In this document: positions 49,513-63,000 of the stretch, one piece after another
Layout: each line of letters opens with the position of its first letter
How positions within the stretch are numbered: the stretch's first letter is position 1
From: Callaeas wilsoni
Lineage: Eukaryota; Chordata; Aves; Passeriformes; Callaeidae
Assembly: GCA_013398955.1 (NCBI GenBank)
Contig: VWPU01014898.1
Coordinates: 62,001 to 126,000 of the forward strand
DNA: 64,000 nt
Direction: 5' to 3'
Translations under genes and position numbers: made by a program
The notes under the pieces: generated by a model
What the model was told of the DNA's origin: nothing
The model's input: only the letters and a program-made list of their open reading frames with translations
The model's database searches: none

Positions 49513-52500
49513 ATTTACCCAATGGTTAACTGTGAAGAGCCTGGATACCTCTTCAGTTTTAACAGTCGAAACTGGGCATGCTGGTAAAGACCTGGCTAGT
49601 GCCACACGGGACAAAGGCAGTTCCCTGGCTGTCTTATGGACAATACTCTTCCTTTTATACTGTTGGTATGGTGCTTGGTTTTTTAAATTAAGCATAAAAT
49701 GCATCATGAGCTGAGATCAACACCTGCCTCCTGCCCCTTTGTTTGTTTCTTTGGGTTTTTTATGGCATATTAATTTATTCTATGTCTATAGCTCTGAAAA
49801 TGTAAAATTTGCATTTGTTCTTACTGAATTAAAATAGAGGTCCATGATTTCAGTAGGACCCCCTAGAAAGCTAGCCAAACTAAGCAAGCTGGCGAGGAGG
49901 ACTACTTTTTATTTTTTTTTCCTTTTCAACTGGATAGTGTTTGTGTTAGGCTTATGTGCTATTTTTAACCTATTAAAAATGAAGTGTCAGAAAATCAACT
50001 GAAAATTTATTTGACTGGAGTCTGTACTTCAGGTGAAGGCTTAGGAAAAGCTCTGCTGTCAGAGGATTTCGCAGTGAAAAAAACGGCATTCATAGACCTG
50101 TAAGATTGGATGTGTATTTTTGATTTGTTTATGGTAATAGGCAGGGAATATACTTCTCAGTTCTTCCTGAAATCTAGTCATGTCCTTCATAGTGAGAAGA
50201 TATATCTGTTCATCTGCTACTTAAAACAGTGTGTGCACAGAGGCTGTATTATTTCAGACCAGAAATCATCTCTGTTAAACACTCACAAACTAAATCTTTT
50301 GTGGCATTTTTAAATTTTGAAACTCGCTAGCGAAGCCCTGCCTCTGAGTTGCTGCATATTGTCAGTTACTCAGTGACATTTGGGATATGGTATTCAAGGA
50401 TTCATCTCCAAAGGCTGACTTTAGGCTGTCAGCACTGAGATCTTAGCAATAAGTATCTGCAGTTCAAACCAGCAATTTATGGAATACTTAAAAAACCAGC
50501 TTGATAACCTGTCTTTCAAAATAGTGGATATTTTACTTCATTTTTCTTAATAGATCTTTTCTTCCGTAGAATGCAACTCCATATATGTCAGTGACATTGT
50601 TAAAAATTGCATTAGGATTTTTTTTATTTGTTTTGGGTTGTTTTCATCTAGAAGATGAACTGTAAGGAACTGTGTGTTGCCATTTGCTAAGTGACATCTT
50701 TAATTGCATTAAGCTCCTACATAAGCAAAGAAAGATAGAAGACGCAAAAGACCTTGAAGCTCTTCGTGTCTATAATTTTCTTTAGTGATTTTACTAGTGA
50801 TGATTCCGATGTACTACATGAGGTTTTAAAATCACGTTTAAAATCTTGGTCTGGAGTGTGACAATTTAGCTCTTAAATCGTGCTGTGGTGCAATGTTGTA
50901 CTTGGAAAACAAACTAGCACTGATTCTGAAACAATGCCAGCTAATAAACATGGTGGGAAAATGTTTGCCTAGCTAACATTGCCCAGAATGAACTAGATGT
51001 GGAAAGCTGCAAACTCAAGGGAAAAAAAAAATGTTTAGGGGCATCTTGCAGATGGTAATTTATGCAAGGCTAAATTAAGCCTTTGCAGTAAACTACGGGT
51101 AGAATGGAGCAGTATGTTTTTCCAAAAGATCCATAAGAATACATCATCTACTCTGGTTTCCAGTGGTGACTTTCCATTTTTAATGTCCCTGTTTCAGAAA
51201 TAAGCTGCTGCCCCTCCACTCCTTTAACCGTGGCATGACTTGCTGCCTGGTGTGTTCACAAGCAGAATTTGGCCGCTCTCCCTCTGCTCCTTTGCACAAG
51301 CTGAGGTCTAGGCGTGGGTGAAGTCTTGCTCCTTGGCCGCACATGATTCAGGACAGGCACGATCCAGCCTGTACAGTCCAGGCAAGAGTTCAGCACCACT
51401 GTGTAAAGTCTGGCAGCTGACACGTTACCTTACAAAGAGAAGAGATGCTTCTTCCACCCACAAAGCAGAGTAGGTTTTGGAATGAAATAAACCCAAAGCC
51501 ATTGCCTGTTTGTCTCAAGAAGCAGAAATCCTACCTCAGTTAGACCTATCAAGATGGGCAATCAGTGTTATTTGTAAATAGAAATGTGATGCAAATGGAA
51601 ATTTAGACAGGAAACATAAAGTTCTGATCAGTCTTTTTTTCTGCCATCCTAATCCCTTGATTAACCTTTTAATTTAACTTGTGTTTAATGACTGGATTAA
51701 GCAGAATAAAGAAAAATTTTGGTTAATGGAAATAAATGGAAGTAATGAAGTAAAATATTTAGTAATAGCTCAGACAAAAAGCTTTAAATTGCATGGTGGA
51801 GATGGGCGGAAAACAAGACAAACTACCACAGACTTGTCTCATGCTTACTTAAGTATATATGAAGTGGGGCTCCTTTTGTTCTGAGTGACAGTTTGGAATT
51901 TATCTATTTTAAAACTTCTGTTGATGATAGAAACCAGCTGAATATAAAATTTTTTAAAACTCTCTATTCTGTCATAAACTAGAATTTAAGAATTCTGGAG
52001 AGCTGATGATATTCATGGGCTTTATTTTGTTTTCCATTTGTTCAAATAGCAATGTTGATTACCTAATTATCTTTGATTTCCTGTGAGAGATAAAAAGCAA
52101 ATGTCTTTTCAGCACATGTGGCTTTCACAAAATATTAAGATATCATGGTCTTCTAGTAGCTGGCCTGTAAGCCTAGTAAATTTTTGTTGATCCAATGAAG
52201 GTAAGCTGCAGAAGTGAATAGACAAAAGCTTTATGGCATCTAGAGATGTAGCCTGGATGATAAACTGATAGGATCTAACCAGGTACTTAGACTGGTTAGA
52301 AATGTGTGGGAGAAAAGAGCTGTACATATGCTTTTTACTTTTGTTTATCAAAGAACAGATTGCCTTTGAGACATAGAAAGAAAAATGTAGTATGTAGGGT
52401 AATTGACAAATAGCTGCTTTGTCCTCAGCCTTGTCTTTATGTGGGTTGTAGGCAAGTAATGAGATTTGGGTAGTTCCTGTCTTCTGTAGAAGGTCTACAA

Positions 52501-53172
52501 TTGCCCCAATGCTGCTGGCACCCTGAAGTTTCCTATTATCATCACATCTTATCTCAGTCAAGAGCCAGTGATAATCTACATACAATTAGTCTGCTAAAAT
52601 ATTTGTGGGTTTGGTTGCTTTTTATTAATTTACAGTTATATAAACTGTAAGGTTCAGTGACAGATGCATTGCTTGCTGCTGCATAAAGCCAAATAGCCAC
52701 CAAAAGAGAAGTCAAAAACTCAGACTTTCATTGCAGCAAGGATTTGCTTAGTAACTAGTTCAGCATAGCATTTAGTGTAGTAAAGAAATACTTGCATGGG
52801 TATTGGAAGGGAAAATCTCTAAAAGACCAGCCAGACTGTCTCCTACATCAGGCAGAAACAGGAGTTTTGAAGCAAAGGATGAGAGTCCTATATAATAGTT
52901 TAAAGGAGACCTAGGCCATAGGAGCCTGCAGATGGCACAAGGGAAGGTTCTGTGTTCTGCAATCTTGATTGTTGTTAGGAGGGACCAGTAAAACAACAGA
53001 AAGAAGTTTTACAAAAGAATATGAAACTTCTTTCTTTATTTTTTCCCTAAATTTGCTTTTGGTGTTTCTATTTTTCCTTTTCTTTTTCTCCAGAAATCTC
53101 CATCTCCCTGATGTTTTAGTACCCAGCAATGGGCTGACTTGATTCTAACTGTAGCTCTATATTTTTTTCCCA

Positions 53173-53201
53173 ATATAAATAAATAAATATATATATATTA
53201 T
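53173..53201. repeat. AAAT/AT microsatellite
   Basis: aaataaataaat units pass into an (AT)n run. Confidence 0.85.
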
Positions 53202-54072
53202 AACAGCAAATATAAAAAGCAAACCCTTTTTGCTTCTAAACTATTTGCATTTCTATCAGATGTGAGAGATCTAATTATAGAAACACATACAGGCTGCTCT
53301 GTACCGACATGTTGGAAAAATCTGAACAATCCTGTTCCTCTGTCTTCTGATTCCTTTAATCTCAATGTTTTCAAGAACCAGTTCTGAGCATGCTCTCAGT
53401 TCATTTTTACATAAATAGAGCGTACTTATCATTATTTAGAGATTTGGGTCCCTTAAAATAAGTTGTTAAGCAACTTTAAAGCCTACATTCTCAAAATTTC
53501 AGGAGAGAACTAGGCATGTGAATCACTTTGACATTTTTGAAAATATTGCTTCAATCCTCTCTTTCATCTTGTAATTTTAAAGGATTAAAGGCTTGACTGT
53601 CCTTTTAAGTCACAAGCCAGCATTATCACTGGGAGTAATGGCACTGTATTTCAAGACACATAGAGCTGTCTATCTTTAGAAGACTTCTGAAAGCTTGCTT
53701 GTAAACTAGATAGATGTAAAGATCATCCTGAGAATGGGGGTGGCTGTGGAGGCATAGGCAGCTCCAGGAATGGTGGTTTGCAGAGGTACACTGTTACAGC
53801 TGCTTGAACAGTTTCTCAGGTGTAGTAGCAGATAAAAGGAGAAACTCCAACTCTTTGGGAAGAATAGAAGCGAGGAGATAGTTTCAGGGCTTGCTCGGTC
53901 TGAGGTACCACTATAAATACCTTCTGATATCAGAAAAAACTATTGGTTGGCTAAATGCACTCAATTTTGCTATCAGAATAAGGTGACAGCAAACATTTGT
54001 ATATCTCAAGTGAAAAAGAGCACTCAAAAATAACCCGTTGTTTTGTTTGGTTGGGGTTTTTTTTGCCCAGAT

Positions 54073-54103
54073 CTACTAGTACTACTACTAGTACTACTAG
54101 TAC
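54073..54103. repeat. (ACT)n trinucleotide tract with CTAG palindromes
   Basis: ctactagtactactactagt and its continuation are made of ACT/AGT triplets, so the tract is partly self-complementary. A similar tract lies at 23706-23743. Confidence 0.9.
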
Positions 54104-55332
54104 CAGGGCTAAAGTAGTATTGTCCTCAAAGTAGTATTGATTTTTACATATCTCTCACTAGTTCCTAAAGTTGGTTGTATGTAATAGAATGTTTTAATTA
54201 TATCTTATCCTTGCCCTTTGCTTTCTCAGAATTAGTTGCAGTATAGATGGATGTCTTTTTGGGTGCAAGAGTGTCTTTAGTTACAAAATGGGTCAGAGGT
54301 CCATTAAAGAAAGGTATTTATCCAGTCATTTAATTGGCAACAATTCTTCTCAAGCACCTTGCTGCAAGACCCTCCAGCTCAGTGTATCTTGCTTTCTGTA
54401 CACATCGTCTTATTTGCATTTAAGCGTCCAGGTGTCACTTACAGTGTCCTTGACTTTTACATTTCTTTTATTTTTTAAAGATAGTTCCTCAGACTGCCTT
54501 TCCTCCTCCTGGCCTGTTGTCACCTCCTGTCCCTGCCTTCTCTGCTTGTCCCATCCTGCTCAGCTGCTGGTGCTCTGCACCTTGCCAAACTTCCAAAATG
54601 CAGCATCAAGTCCTCCCATACACTGCTTTTCCACAGCTGGCCTTCCAGATATAGCTTTGACTTACAGCAAAACAAATTTGCAGAGAAAGCATTTAGCTGC
54701 CTTGATTTAGTCCATATCCCAAAGAATTTTTGTAAAGCAAATTATTTCTCATTTCTATACTGATAGGTTTTATTGAAGAGCAAGAGATTATTATACTTCA
54801 AATGACAGGTAGAATTTCAAATTACAAGCTAAATCTCATCATAAATGTTTCAATTTCAAATCTTCATATTGCTTCTGCTGCACTGAGGGAGTTATAAGCT
54901 TGTGTGTTTTCTGCTACAGCTCTATACTGTACATAAGGGAACCTGTAAAAACACCATATGATATTATTATGCAACATGTAGCCATTAGATTTCATTAAAC
55001 TCTGACTGGTAGATTGGTCTCTAAAATTAAATCCTTTCTGGCCTATGGACATTTACAAATTGTGACAAAATGCCTCTTGATTTCATCTTTGATAAGATAA
55101 ATAGAAGGAGGTCTTTAAACTTATTGGCATGACCGCCTACTCTGGCCTGTATAGGTTTCCTTCGCTTAGTAGTTGGATTAGTGAGGATGGTAATAATTAT
55201 TGCATCTTGTCCACAAAAAGCATGATAAATGTCTCTGCTTTCAACTACTACACTGGAGAAAGAGTAAACAATCAAAAACATTGGATAGGTAACATTGCAG
55301 GAGAGCTGATTTCTTCTTAAGAACAGTCTTTG

Positions 55333-55367
55333 TTTTAGGAGTCTTTCTGGAAGAAAGACTCTTAAAA
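55333..55367. repeat. Strong hairpin
   Basis: The arms ttttaggagtctttct (55333-55348) and agaaagactcttaaaa (55352-55367) pair over 16 positions with a single G-T pair, around the three-base loop gga. Confidence 0.9.
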
Positions 55368-55640
55368 TCTAGTGAAGAATCTCATTTTCATTTTTCTGAT
55401 CTCTTACTGCTTAAGAAAGACACATTGTTTCAGGAGCCTTTAGAGATTAAAGTCACAGACTGACCAAAACCTGCTAAAGCCTTGCCACTCTTTTCTTTCT
55501 ACTCAATTTTTTTGAATGCTGCATGCCCACGATGCAGATAGGGAAACAGAAAACATCCAATGTCTTGTGTCTGCCACTGAAGAGATTCTTTATGTGATTC
55601 AAAATGCTACGTCTTTCTAGAGCTTTAATTCATCCTTTGC

Positions 55641-55671
55641 TTATTTATTATTTATTTATTTAAACAATAGG
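55641..55671. repeat. (TTTA)n microsatellite
   Basis: Near-perfect ttatttattatttatttatt run. Confidence 0.85.
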
Positions 55672-57075
55672 AAATAGAAGTAGCAAATCTTGACAGAAAG
55701 ATTGCAAACCACATTTTTGATTATTTTCAGTCTTGATGATTTTTCTCTATAGCTTATGATAACTTTCCTTGAAATTAGTTTCAGCTGCCAGTTTGTTTCA
55801 GGCTGTCTCACTGATTTAAAGTAATGAATTTTAAACTTAAAAGAAACTAGTTATGTTTTGAAGCTGGGATCTGAAAACAACTAGAAGCAATTTACTTGTA
55901 TTCTTATTTCAGAGTGCTGAGCTACTACCTCTAATTGTATTCCTGCTTTGTGTACATTATCAGTGGGATATTGAGTATAATGACAGTAGTAAAGAAGGAT
56001 TTGGGGATCACTAGACAGGCTGAACAAACATCTGTAATTCTCAAGTGTAGGAACTTTTTACAGTTTTTTCTTAATTGAACATTAAGACCTTTACTTCAAG
56101 AGTATACTCAGTTCTGGTTTATGCATTCAGTAAAGAAGCTGGAAAGGATTCAAAGTAAAAAATAATGAGTGATGTGACATTTGGAAAAATAATCTTAGCA
56201 TAAGCGAAAAAGAAAGTCTGTTTTATTAGAGTTGCTTCAGAAATGTCCTGATCACAGCCTGGGGCAGGATTTTGTTGGAGACTGTTGTGCAGGGTAGAAT
56301 TGGCTGTAAACAAGCAGGGAAGAAACTTTGGCTTGTCAAAATACCAGCTGCCTCCTCAGTGACTGTCTGTAACTTATAGGCAGGTCTTTAATTTGGTAGG
56401 AAGCTCCCAACTGTAAGAAAATCCAATAAGAAAATTATTTCATTGCATTGTTTTGATAGGAGTCAGAGGATTTATAGGCTACACGTAGCAGGCATGTAAC
56501 ATTAAACAGTACGCTTCTACCCACTGAAAGATTAAAACAGAATTACAAGTGACTATTGAAATTGAGAAGCATTCTCTGAGATGTCTGTCAATTTCATTGA
56601 AGTACCATTGTAAAGAAATAGGCTTTTTACAATAATTTTTTAGTACTTGGAAAGGGTATGTTCATGTAGCAATGTCACAAATTTGGCTTAATGACTAGAA
56701 AAACAGAAACATCCTAAAGTTTCTTAAAAAGCCAAAAACCTACAAGAACATCAATCCAAAACTCAACCTCTAGATAATTAATTATGTGTAACAGAACATC
56801 CAGTTTTTGTCTTGAAAAGACTGCAGAAACCTAATTTGATGCTTAATTAATAAATATTTCTGGTTGTATGCAGTCATCTTGGCCTACTGCAGAGGAAAAT
56901 GTGTTTTTTGATTTGTTAGCCATGGAGAAACAGCCCAGCTTCAAGACTGCTTACTGAACTTTCATCTCATATATTATGAACATAATTATTTATCAATTTC
57001 TGATCAATTATTCCTGAATAAACAGAGAGATGATACCACTAGTGTCAAACACCCACGGTCAAGGACTTTCAGGTA

Positions 57076-57150
57076 TTCAAAAAGCTGTGTATGAGAAGTA
57101 AGCCCATGTCATTTCAGGAATTATTGAGAGGTTTGTGACACCTGGAAAAA
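57076..57150. repeat. Unidentified repeat, copy 1
   Basis: It begins ttcaaaaagctgtgtatgag and shares 30 identical bases (57076-57105) with 57754-57783. A weaker match continues through tgacacctgga to about 57150. The two copies are direct repeats 678 bp apart. Confidence 0.8.
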
Positions 57151-57753
57151 ACCTACAAAAATGCTCTTCAGCCCCTTTTTTGTCTGTTTAGGCGAACTAT
57201 GTACTTTTTCCCTCTTGGAATGTGGTCAAAAAACTTTCAGAAACATCTTCCAAGTGGGCTGGTATGAGGTGGGGGAGGAAGAAGGGCAGGTGGTTGTTGC
57301 AGCAAACACATGCTGTTATTACCTGTAGGAGGTTTGCCCTGTCGCCCACCTGTGAGCTTGGGAATGTCGTGGGGATGCTGCTTTGGGAATGGAACCTGAT
57401 TCTTGGCTGCAGGGTGGCACTGCAGCTGCCACAGTTTGGCTTGGGAGCATGAGCTGGTGGTGTGAGAAACAGAAAAAAAAAATAATGCAGATGGCTTTTA
57501 TCTACAGCAATGAAAACATCTTAAGTTTGTCCACTGTTTCCATGGTGACCATGCCATCATATAGTCTCCCTGGGTAACAGGCAGGAGGCGGAGAATGCTC
57601 AGAGTCTTGAAATATATAAACCAGCATATTCTTATGAGAAATTGTTTTCCTCAAAAAGCAAATAGATGAGGGTGTTTTTTGTAGAACTGCATCTGTGCTT
57701 GCACTTGTGCAGTCTCAGAATGACAGTGGTGCTATTGATGGGGCTGTCAGCTC

Positions 57754-57830
57754 TTCAAAAAGCTGTGTATGAGAAGTAAGCCCCTGTCGCATCAGGGGGA
57801 GTTATTCAGAGGCTTATGACACCTGGATAA
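57754..57830. repeat. Unidentified repeat, copy 2
   Basis: Second copy of the sequence at 57076, in the same orientation. After the 30-base identity it diverges by substitutions and small indels but keeps tcagg, gagg-tt-tgacacctgga and taaaa-gct. The family is not recognised. Confidence 0.8.
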
Positions 57831-59219
57831 AAAGCTAATCTACACATTACATCCTTTCAGGTTTTGGTGTAGTCCATGAATATCTTGAAATGGGTGACTA
57901 TGAACCACCTGCTTTGGAGGGCTTCTCTGCACTTTTTGTTGGTGGTGTATATCCAAAAGATACCCAACTCTATATCATGTTTATCAATTATTCTGTAGTA
58001 TTGTTTACTTTAGTTTTGTGTCTTAAAGGAAGAAAAGAATGGGGAAAACAAACTGAAAAAATGTGGGGAGCAAAAGAAAAAAAAAAGGCAAGGAAAAATG
58101 GTATTTTCTACTAACAGGACTAGACCAGCAGGGGAGCAGTGCCTAGGTGCTGGCTGCTGCACTCTGAGCCTTGGAGGAGATCCTTCTGCTGGAAGGGCAG
58201 GCTGCACACTCTGCACCTCTCAGGGAAGGGGGTGCAACTAGGAAATCTCCGGGGGAGCCTGGTGAGAGAACATGGAGGATCAGTCATGCATGGCGAGCAA
58301 GGAGCTTTGCTCACAGGAGCAGGCCAGAACAGGGTGGACTTGGAGGTTTTCACCTTAGGACCCCAAATTGGCTTCAGTCACTTTACTGTGTAACCCTGTT
58401 GTCTCAATTCCTTTGCAATCCCGTCTCTTTGACCCTTTCTTCTTGCAGTTAGATGTGGGAGGGGTGAGGGGTATGACTAAACCTTATGCCATCAGATTTT
58501 TCAGTTGTTCTTGTTCTACTTGACTTCGGTTACTCTCTGTCCTGGCTTGCCCTTGCAGGTGGCAGCTCAGGTGGCCCAGTTCCTGGGCACGAGGCATTCC
58601 TATTCAGCTGGGAACCCAGAAGGACACTCCGGGAATGTGTGAAAGGCTGGTTTTCATTTACATGAAATGATATTGTACATACATAAATACGCTGTGCATA
58701 TTTATCATCTGCATCTGCAAGACTCATCTGTACTGTATCTAATAGATTCTGTACAGAACTGGTAAATTTTTGCCTTCTAAAGGCAAACTCAAAGGAAATG
58801 CTTCACTTGTGCTTCCTACAAAGCTACATCAAACAAAGGTGACATGGGAATCTGCAGCTCCAGCAACTAAAGGGCCATGGACCCAGTGGCCAGTGTTGAC
58901 TGGGGCTGAAAAACGTTGACCTTCTGTTACTCCAAAAATCCTGTTATGGGTGAGGAGGATGCATGTAAGTAACCAAATAAGCATACATTTATTGTACATA
59001 AAGCCAAGCATTTATTTGTAATATAATGAAAAGATTATGAGTCTAATTATTATTAGTTGTAGAAAAACAAGTCTAATAATGCCATTAAAATTGTCACAGA
59101 CAAATCTCTTGGGCTTTGTCCCATTCCTGGTATTATGCTACCCCATCCATGCTTTCTCTGGGTTCTGAGGTTGAACAACCATGTTGGTCCAGCAGGATCT
59201 ACTGTTAGTAAATGCATTC

Positions 59220-59800
59220 TGACTCTTCCCAGCTGCTTTCTCCTTCATGTGCCCAGAAAGGTGTTCCAAGAGGATTTACTCCATTATTTTTCCAGATCTG
59301 GGGTCTGTACTTTGCTTTTTCACTTCAGGATCTTGAACTCTGTTCCAGGGTTGTGACAGCCAATGCTCCAACTGATTATTCCAAGCCCACCCAGTTCTTC
59401 CTGTGTTAGTGAACTGCATATCCAGCTGTGCATCACATCTGGTTGGCCCATCCTGTACCAATGTCGACAAGTTATCTCTAACACCCTCTGAAAATCTCTC
59501 TCAGCTGCTTGTGTCCTGCCATGTCGCCTTTCCTGAAGATATCAGGGCAGTTATAGACCCCTATGAGAGCAAGGCTCTGATCCAGAGACTTCCTCACATT
59601 GTTTAAAGAAAGCTTCATCAATTTTTTCACTTTGATGTGATGTAGTACATGCATTCTGTATCCTGCGGACACCCACAGCAGCCGGCAGCTTGAGCCGCAT
59701 TCCCAGGTCCCTGTGCACACCCTTCCTCTGGCAGCAGGATTTGGGATGTAGTTTTCTCCTCTGCACTCCAGAGCAGGCTGCTTCTCCCAAGACTATGAGT
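59220..59800 (-). mobile_element. CR1 LINE fragment with endonuclease region
   Basis: Minus-strand translation gives KIDEAFFKQCEEVSGSE, then after a frameshift SLALIGVYNCPDIFRKGDM and AGHKQLR. These match the CR1 apurinic-type endonuclease 'DEAFYRQLEE-S' and 'LVLMGDFNHPDICW-AGHKQSR'. The catalytic GDFN motif is GVYN at 59550-59561, so the Asp is lost. At 59225-59300 the text instead resembles the reverse-transcriptase-side segment ('GAGGATTTGCTCCATGATCTTCCC'). About 0.9 kb of a full element therefore seems deleted near 59300-59325. The match may extend to about 60045, but I cannot support that part firmly. Confidence 0.8.
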
Positions 59801-60045
59801 GCTCCTGCCTGCTGCTCATTTTACTTGTGAGGAACCCCAGTGCTGCCCTTGTGGGAGATGGCACCAAGGTATTGTCTGCACGTGTGTGGTGAATCTTCCC
59901 CCAGCAGGTCCTGTCTTCTGCAGCAGCTGGTACCACTCCTCTGGGTACTCCCTATGGTCCCAAAGTTTGATTCTGACTAAGTATCACTCAAGTGCAGTCC
60001 TTCTCCTTATGCAGAGGGCGTATTACTGTCTGTGTTGCAAATAAG
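59801..60045 (-). mobile_element. Possible 5' continuation of the CR1 fragment
   Basis: This stretch has the GC-rich character of the neighbouring CR1 endonuclease piece and is contiguous with it. No specific motif was recognised. Confidence 0.3.
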
Positions 60046-63000
60046 CTGGTCTAGCGGTACTTAAATTCATCTTTTTCAGCCCATCTCAATGCTAAAGAAA
60101 GCGATGTGGAGCTGTTATCATTAACATTTCACCTGTTTTTCGTCTTTCTTTCCTGTCAGCTGCAAACTTTATCAGCAGAGGTTTTTTATTGAATTTGCTT
60201 TCAGGAATGGATCTGCCTTCTTTATGACCTTAATCAAAGTAGAGAGGTTTGAGATTTGGCAGATCGTTTGTGTCAAAGCATGACTTGATTGATGGCATAG
60301 CCAAGGTGTGTTCATTAGTCAAAACTGGAGGGTTAGATCTGCTTGTCTGGCTCCTAGGTACTTTCTAGGCACAGAAGTTGGTAGCTGGGAGGTTCCAAGG
60401 AGATATTCATTTGTGTATACACCCTCTTACCTCCCTAGCCCAACCAACAGAAGATCTGAGAATGCAGAATTAATGTACCATTTAAAATCAAGTGATCAAA
60501 ATAAAACCAGCATATGCTGTGACACATCTAAGGATTTTGGGCAAAAATGGGAGAGTAGAAGAGGTGCGAATAATTTTCATACATGAAGAGGAAGATAGGT
60601 AGTTCATTGGTTGGTCCCCAGATATTCCTTTGTGGCACCTAAATCACAACCCATCCTGTTTTAGAGAGTTATGGAAAGGAGAAAAGCTCTGTGCCGTGAG
60701 TCCACAGCAGGAGAGTGTCTTAATGCTTAAAGTCTTGCAGTGGTGATGGCTGTCTCCATTTTTTTGATCTCTCTTGATGCAGGTCCGGTTACTCCCTTTC
60801 GATTTCTCTTCCTTGCTTTGAGTCATCAGATATTCCACAAGATTTGTGTCTGCATGAAAAAGAATAATTGAGATATAAGAAAGGTGCTCCTTCCAGCCTT
60901 CATATGATCACCACTACAGTTTACAAGAAAAGGACATAGGTGTTATGCTCTGGAATAAATATACTCCCTCGTATCTGCAATCAGTAAACCTTAGCTAGAA
61001 CTAAGGCTGTGTTTATCTCGCATATTTTTATTGTGATGTTCAGTAGTTTGATAATCTATCACTGAATGGTCCTGTTGCTCAATCTCTGTTGATATCTGTG
61101 TTCTCAAAGAGATCTGGATTTTGAAGGACATTGGGCACTTTGGGAATTAAGACTGTAAGTGTAGGAGGAAGGAAGGGAGGAAATACTTTGTGACCTCCTG
61201 TCCAGCAGTCTTGACAAACATGGTAAATTGGCATGCCACTTCTAAATAACCGTAACTCTCTCAGGGTATGATAGCATTTCAGGTGAAGTTTTAATCATTT
61301 ACATATGCAAGTAGGCTTTGACAAGACAGTTAAGAGAAGAAGCTACATCCTTTCAATTTTGTTTTCCAGAAAGTCATGAATTAAGAGTTAAGACATGGTA
61401 GAAAAACTAGGAGTTTACTGAGTCTTTTGGCTTGACTAGCGCAGAATGGCCAGGCTATCTTAGGTGTAAAGGCTTTCTTTATAGTGCAAAGGATTGTTTG
61501 TTTACTGTCTGTAAAATTACAAGAGGAGAGATTAATAAGGCAACTGGAAGGAATTCCACTCTGGATCACAATGATCAGCAGGTTTGGGTTTTTTTAAGAT
61601 GATATATTAGCTTTGTAGGTTCTTACCTTGTGCTGGTTCACAGTAAGGTAGCTCCTTGAAAAGTTTAATGAGACCTCCCACCATGATTATTTTCTTCTCT
61701 TTATTTCTGTTTTAAGAGATTCCACAGAATCAATTAGGAGAGAAGTTGATTTCACCTTCCACACTGTATCAATGTGTCTGCTCAGGAGTGCAAAGCTATA
61801 ATTTTGCTGTTTTATTGTTTTACAAAAAGATAGGGCTGTTCAGGATTTTGGTGCTAGTAGCCTAGTGGTAGCACAAATAATTGGGAAAGCTCAGCAAGTG
61901 TTCAAAGATATCTTACATTTTACTGGATTATTTTTCCCATGAGAGAAATGTCTGTGGTATTCAGTAAGTGGTGATATAACTGGGGAGAAAAGGAGCAGCC
62001 ACAGTGAACTTGTCATTAAATGTATACAATCTAATTAGAAATTTGTGGAAAAAATACTTCATAAAGCCTAGTGTCCTGGAGATTTGAGCCTTCTGTCCCT
62101 CTGCCTGGCCTCTGCATGCACTGTGAAAAGTATAATTGCAAGCTTTCTTCTTGTCCATTGGGATTTTGTCCCTGTTTGGCTTTTGAGCACTGCCAGCTAC
62201 GTCGTGTTCCCTCATGCCTTGGGAAGAGGCAGCTGTGGCCCACGTGGAGTTTGTGTGTGGCCAGACAGTGACCATGTGCCGCCCACTTGGCAGATGACTG
62301 AGCTTCAGGGGGTGTCTCACCGTCCACGTTAGAGTGCTCTCGTTTGCCTCTTCCTGATTCTTGGTCACCAGTTTTCACCCAACACAAAAATAATCCTTTA
62401 GGAGCTCAAAAGGGTGAAGGGTTATGAAGAGAATGATGGCTTGGCAGAAAATAAGTGGTACATTCCGAAAGTCACTCAAGAAGTGAAAAGCAAAAAGCAA
62501 GATATGATGCTTCTTGCAGCTTTAGAATTCCATGCCTGGGCATTAAAAAGAAGCTTTTCCTCTTTGTATATTTTTTTGCTATAGGTAGGAAAACCCTCCC
62601 TGGTTGTAATGCTGTAATGCACTCAGTCTAGGGGAAAATCAGTGCTAACACTTCTGGTAGGGATTGGCAGATTTGATCCTCAGGGAAGGATTTGGACTTG
62701 CTAGTTTTGGGAACAGAATAATCCTTTCTGGATTTCAGTCACAGCACAAACCCAGAATTTGTAAACAATAACAGAAGCAATGAACAGTACGGAGGAGGGA
62801 GAAATAGTACTGAAAGGAAAATCCGTCACAAGGAAATAGTGGTAAATTTTAAATTCATCTTGAAGTGAAAGGTAGAGTCACAACCAACAGTTTAGGGTAA
62901 TTCTTGAAAAGAATGAACCTGTTGAAAACTGTTGATAGGGCATAATTTAGGGGAAAAAAATATGTATTTGTACTCTACAGTACCCAAAATGTTAATGGAA

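Larger units (their letters stand above)
49513..59219. other. Non-coding interval with simple repeats and a local duplication
   Basis: No exon was recognised. It contains the longest open frame of the window on the minus strand (52109-52585, no recognisable family), AT-rich tracts at 53173-53201 and 55641-55671, an ACT/AGT tract at 54073-54103, a hairpin at 55333-55367, and two copies of an unidentified sequence at 57076 and 57754. Confidence 0.5.

Noticed and set aside
50857..50973. Open frame beginning Cys-Asp-Asn after an AG, considered as receptor exon 2
   Set aside because: The first three residues fit GABBR2, but there is no pyrimidine tract before the AG, no GG-CPS motif follows, and the frame stops after 39 codons.
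54288..54710. 140-codon + strand frame rich in Ser and Leu
   Set aside because: It has low-complexity composition, no domain, and no acceptor or donor flanks that would make it an exon.
57257..57320. Gly-Trp-Tyr-Glu tetrapeptide, as in the GABBR2 PGWYEPSWW segment
   Set aside because: The flanking residues do not match, and the frame ends in a stop with no donor.
62031..62387. Overlapping 118- and 135-codon minus-strand frames
   Set aside because: They fall in a GC-richer patch with few stops on either strand. There is no recognisable domain and no splice context.
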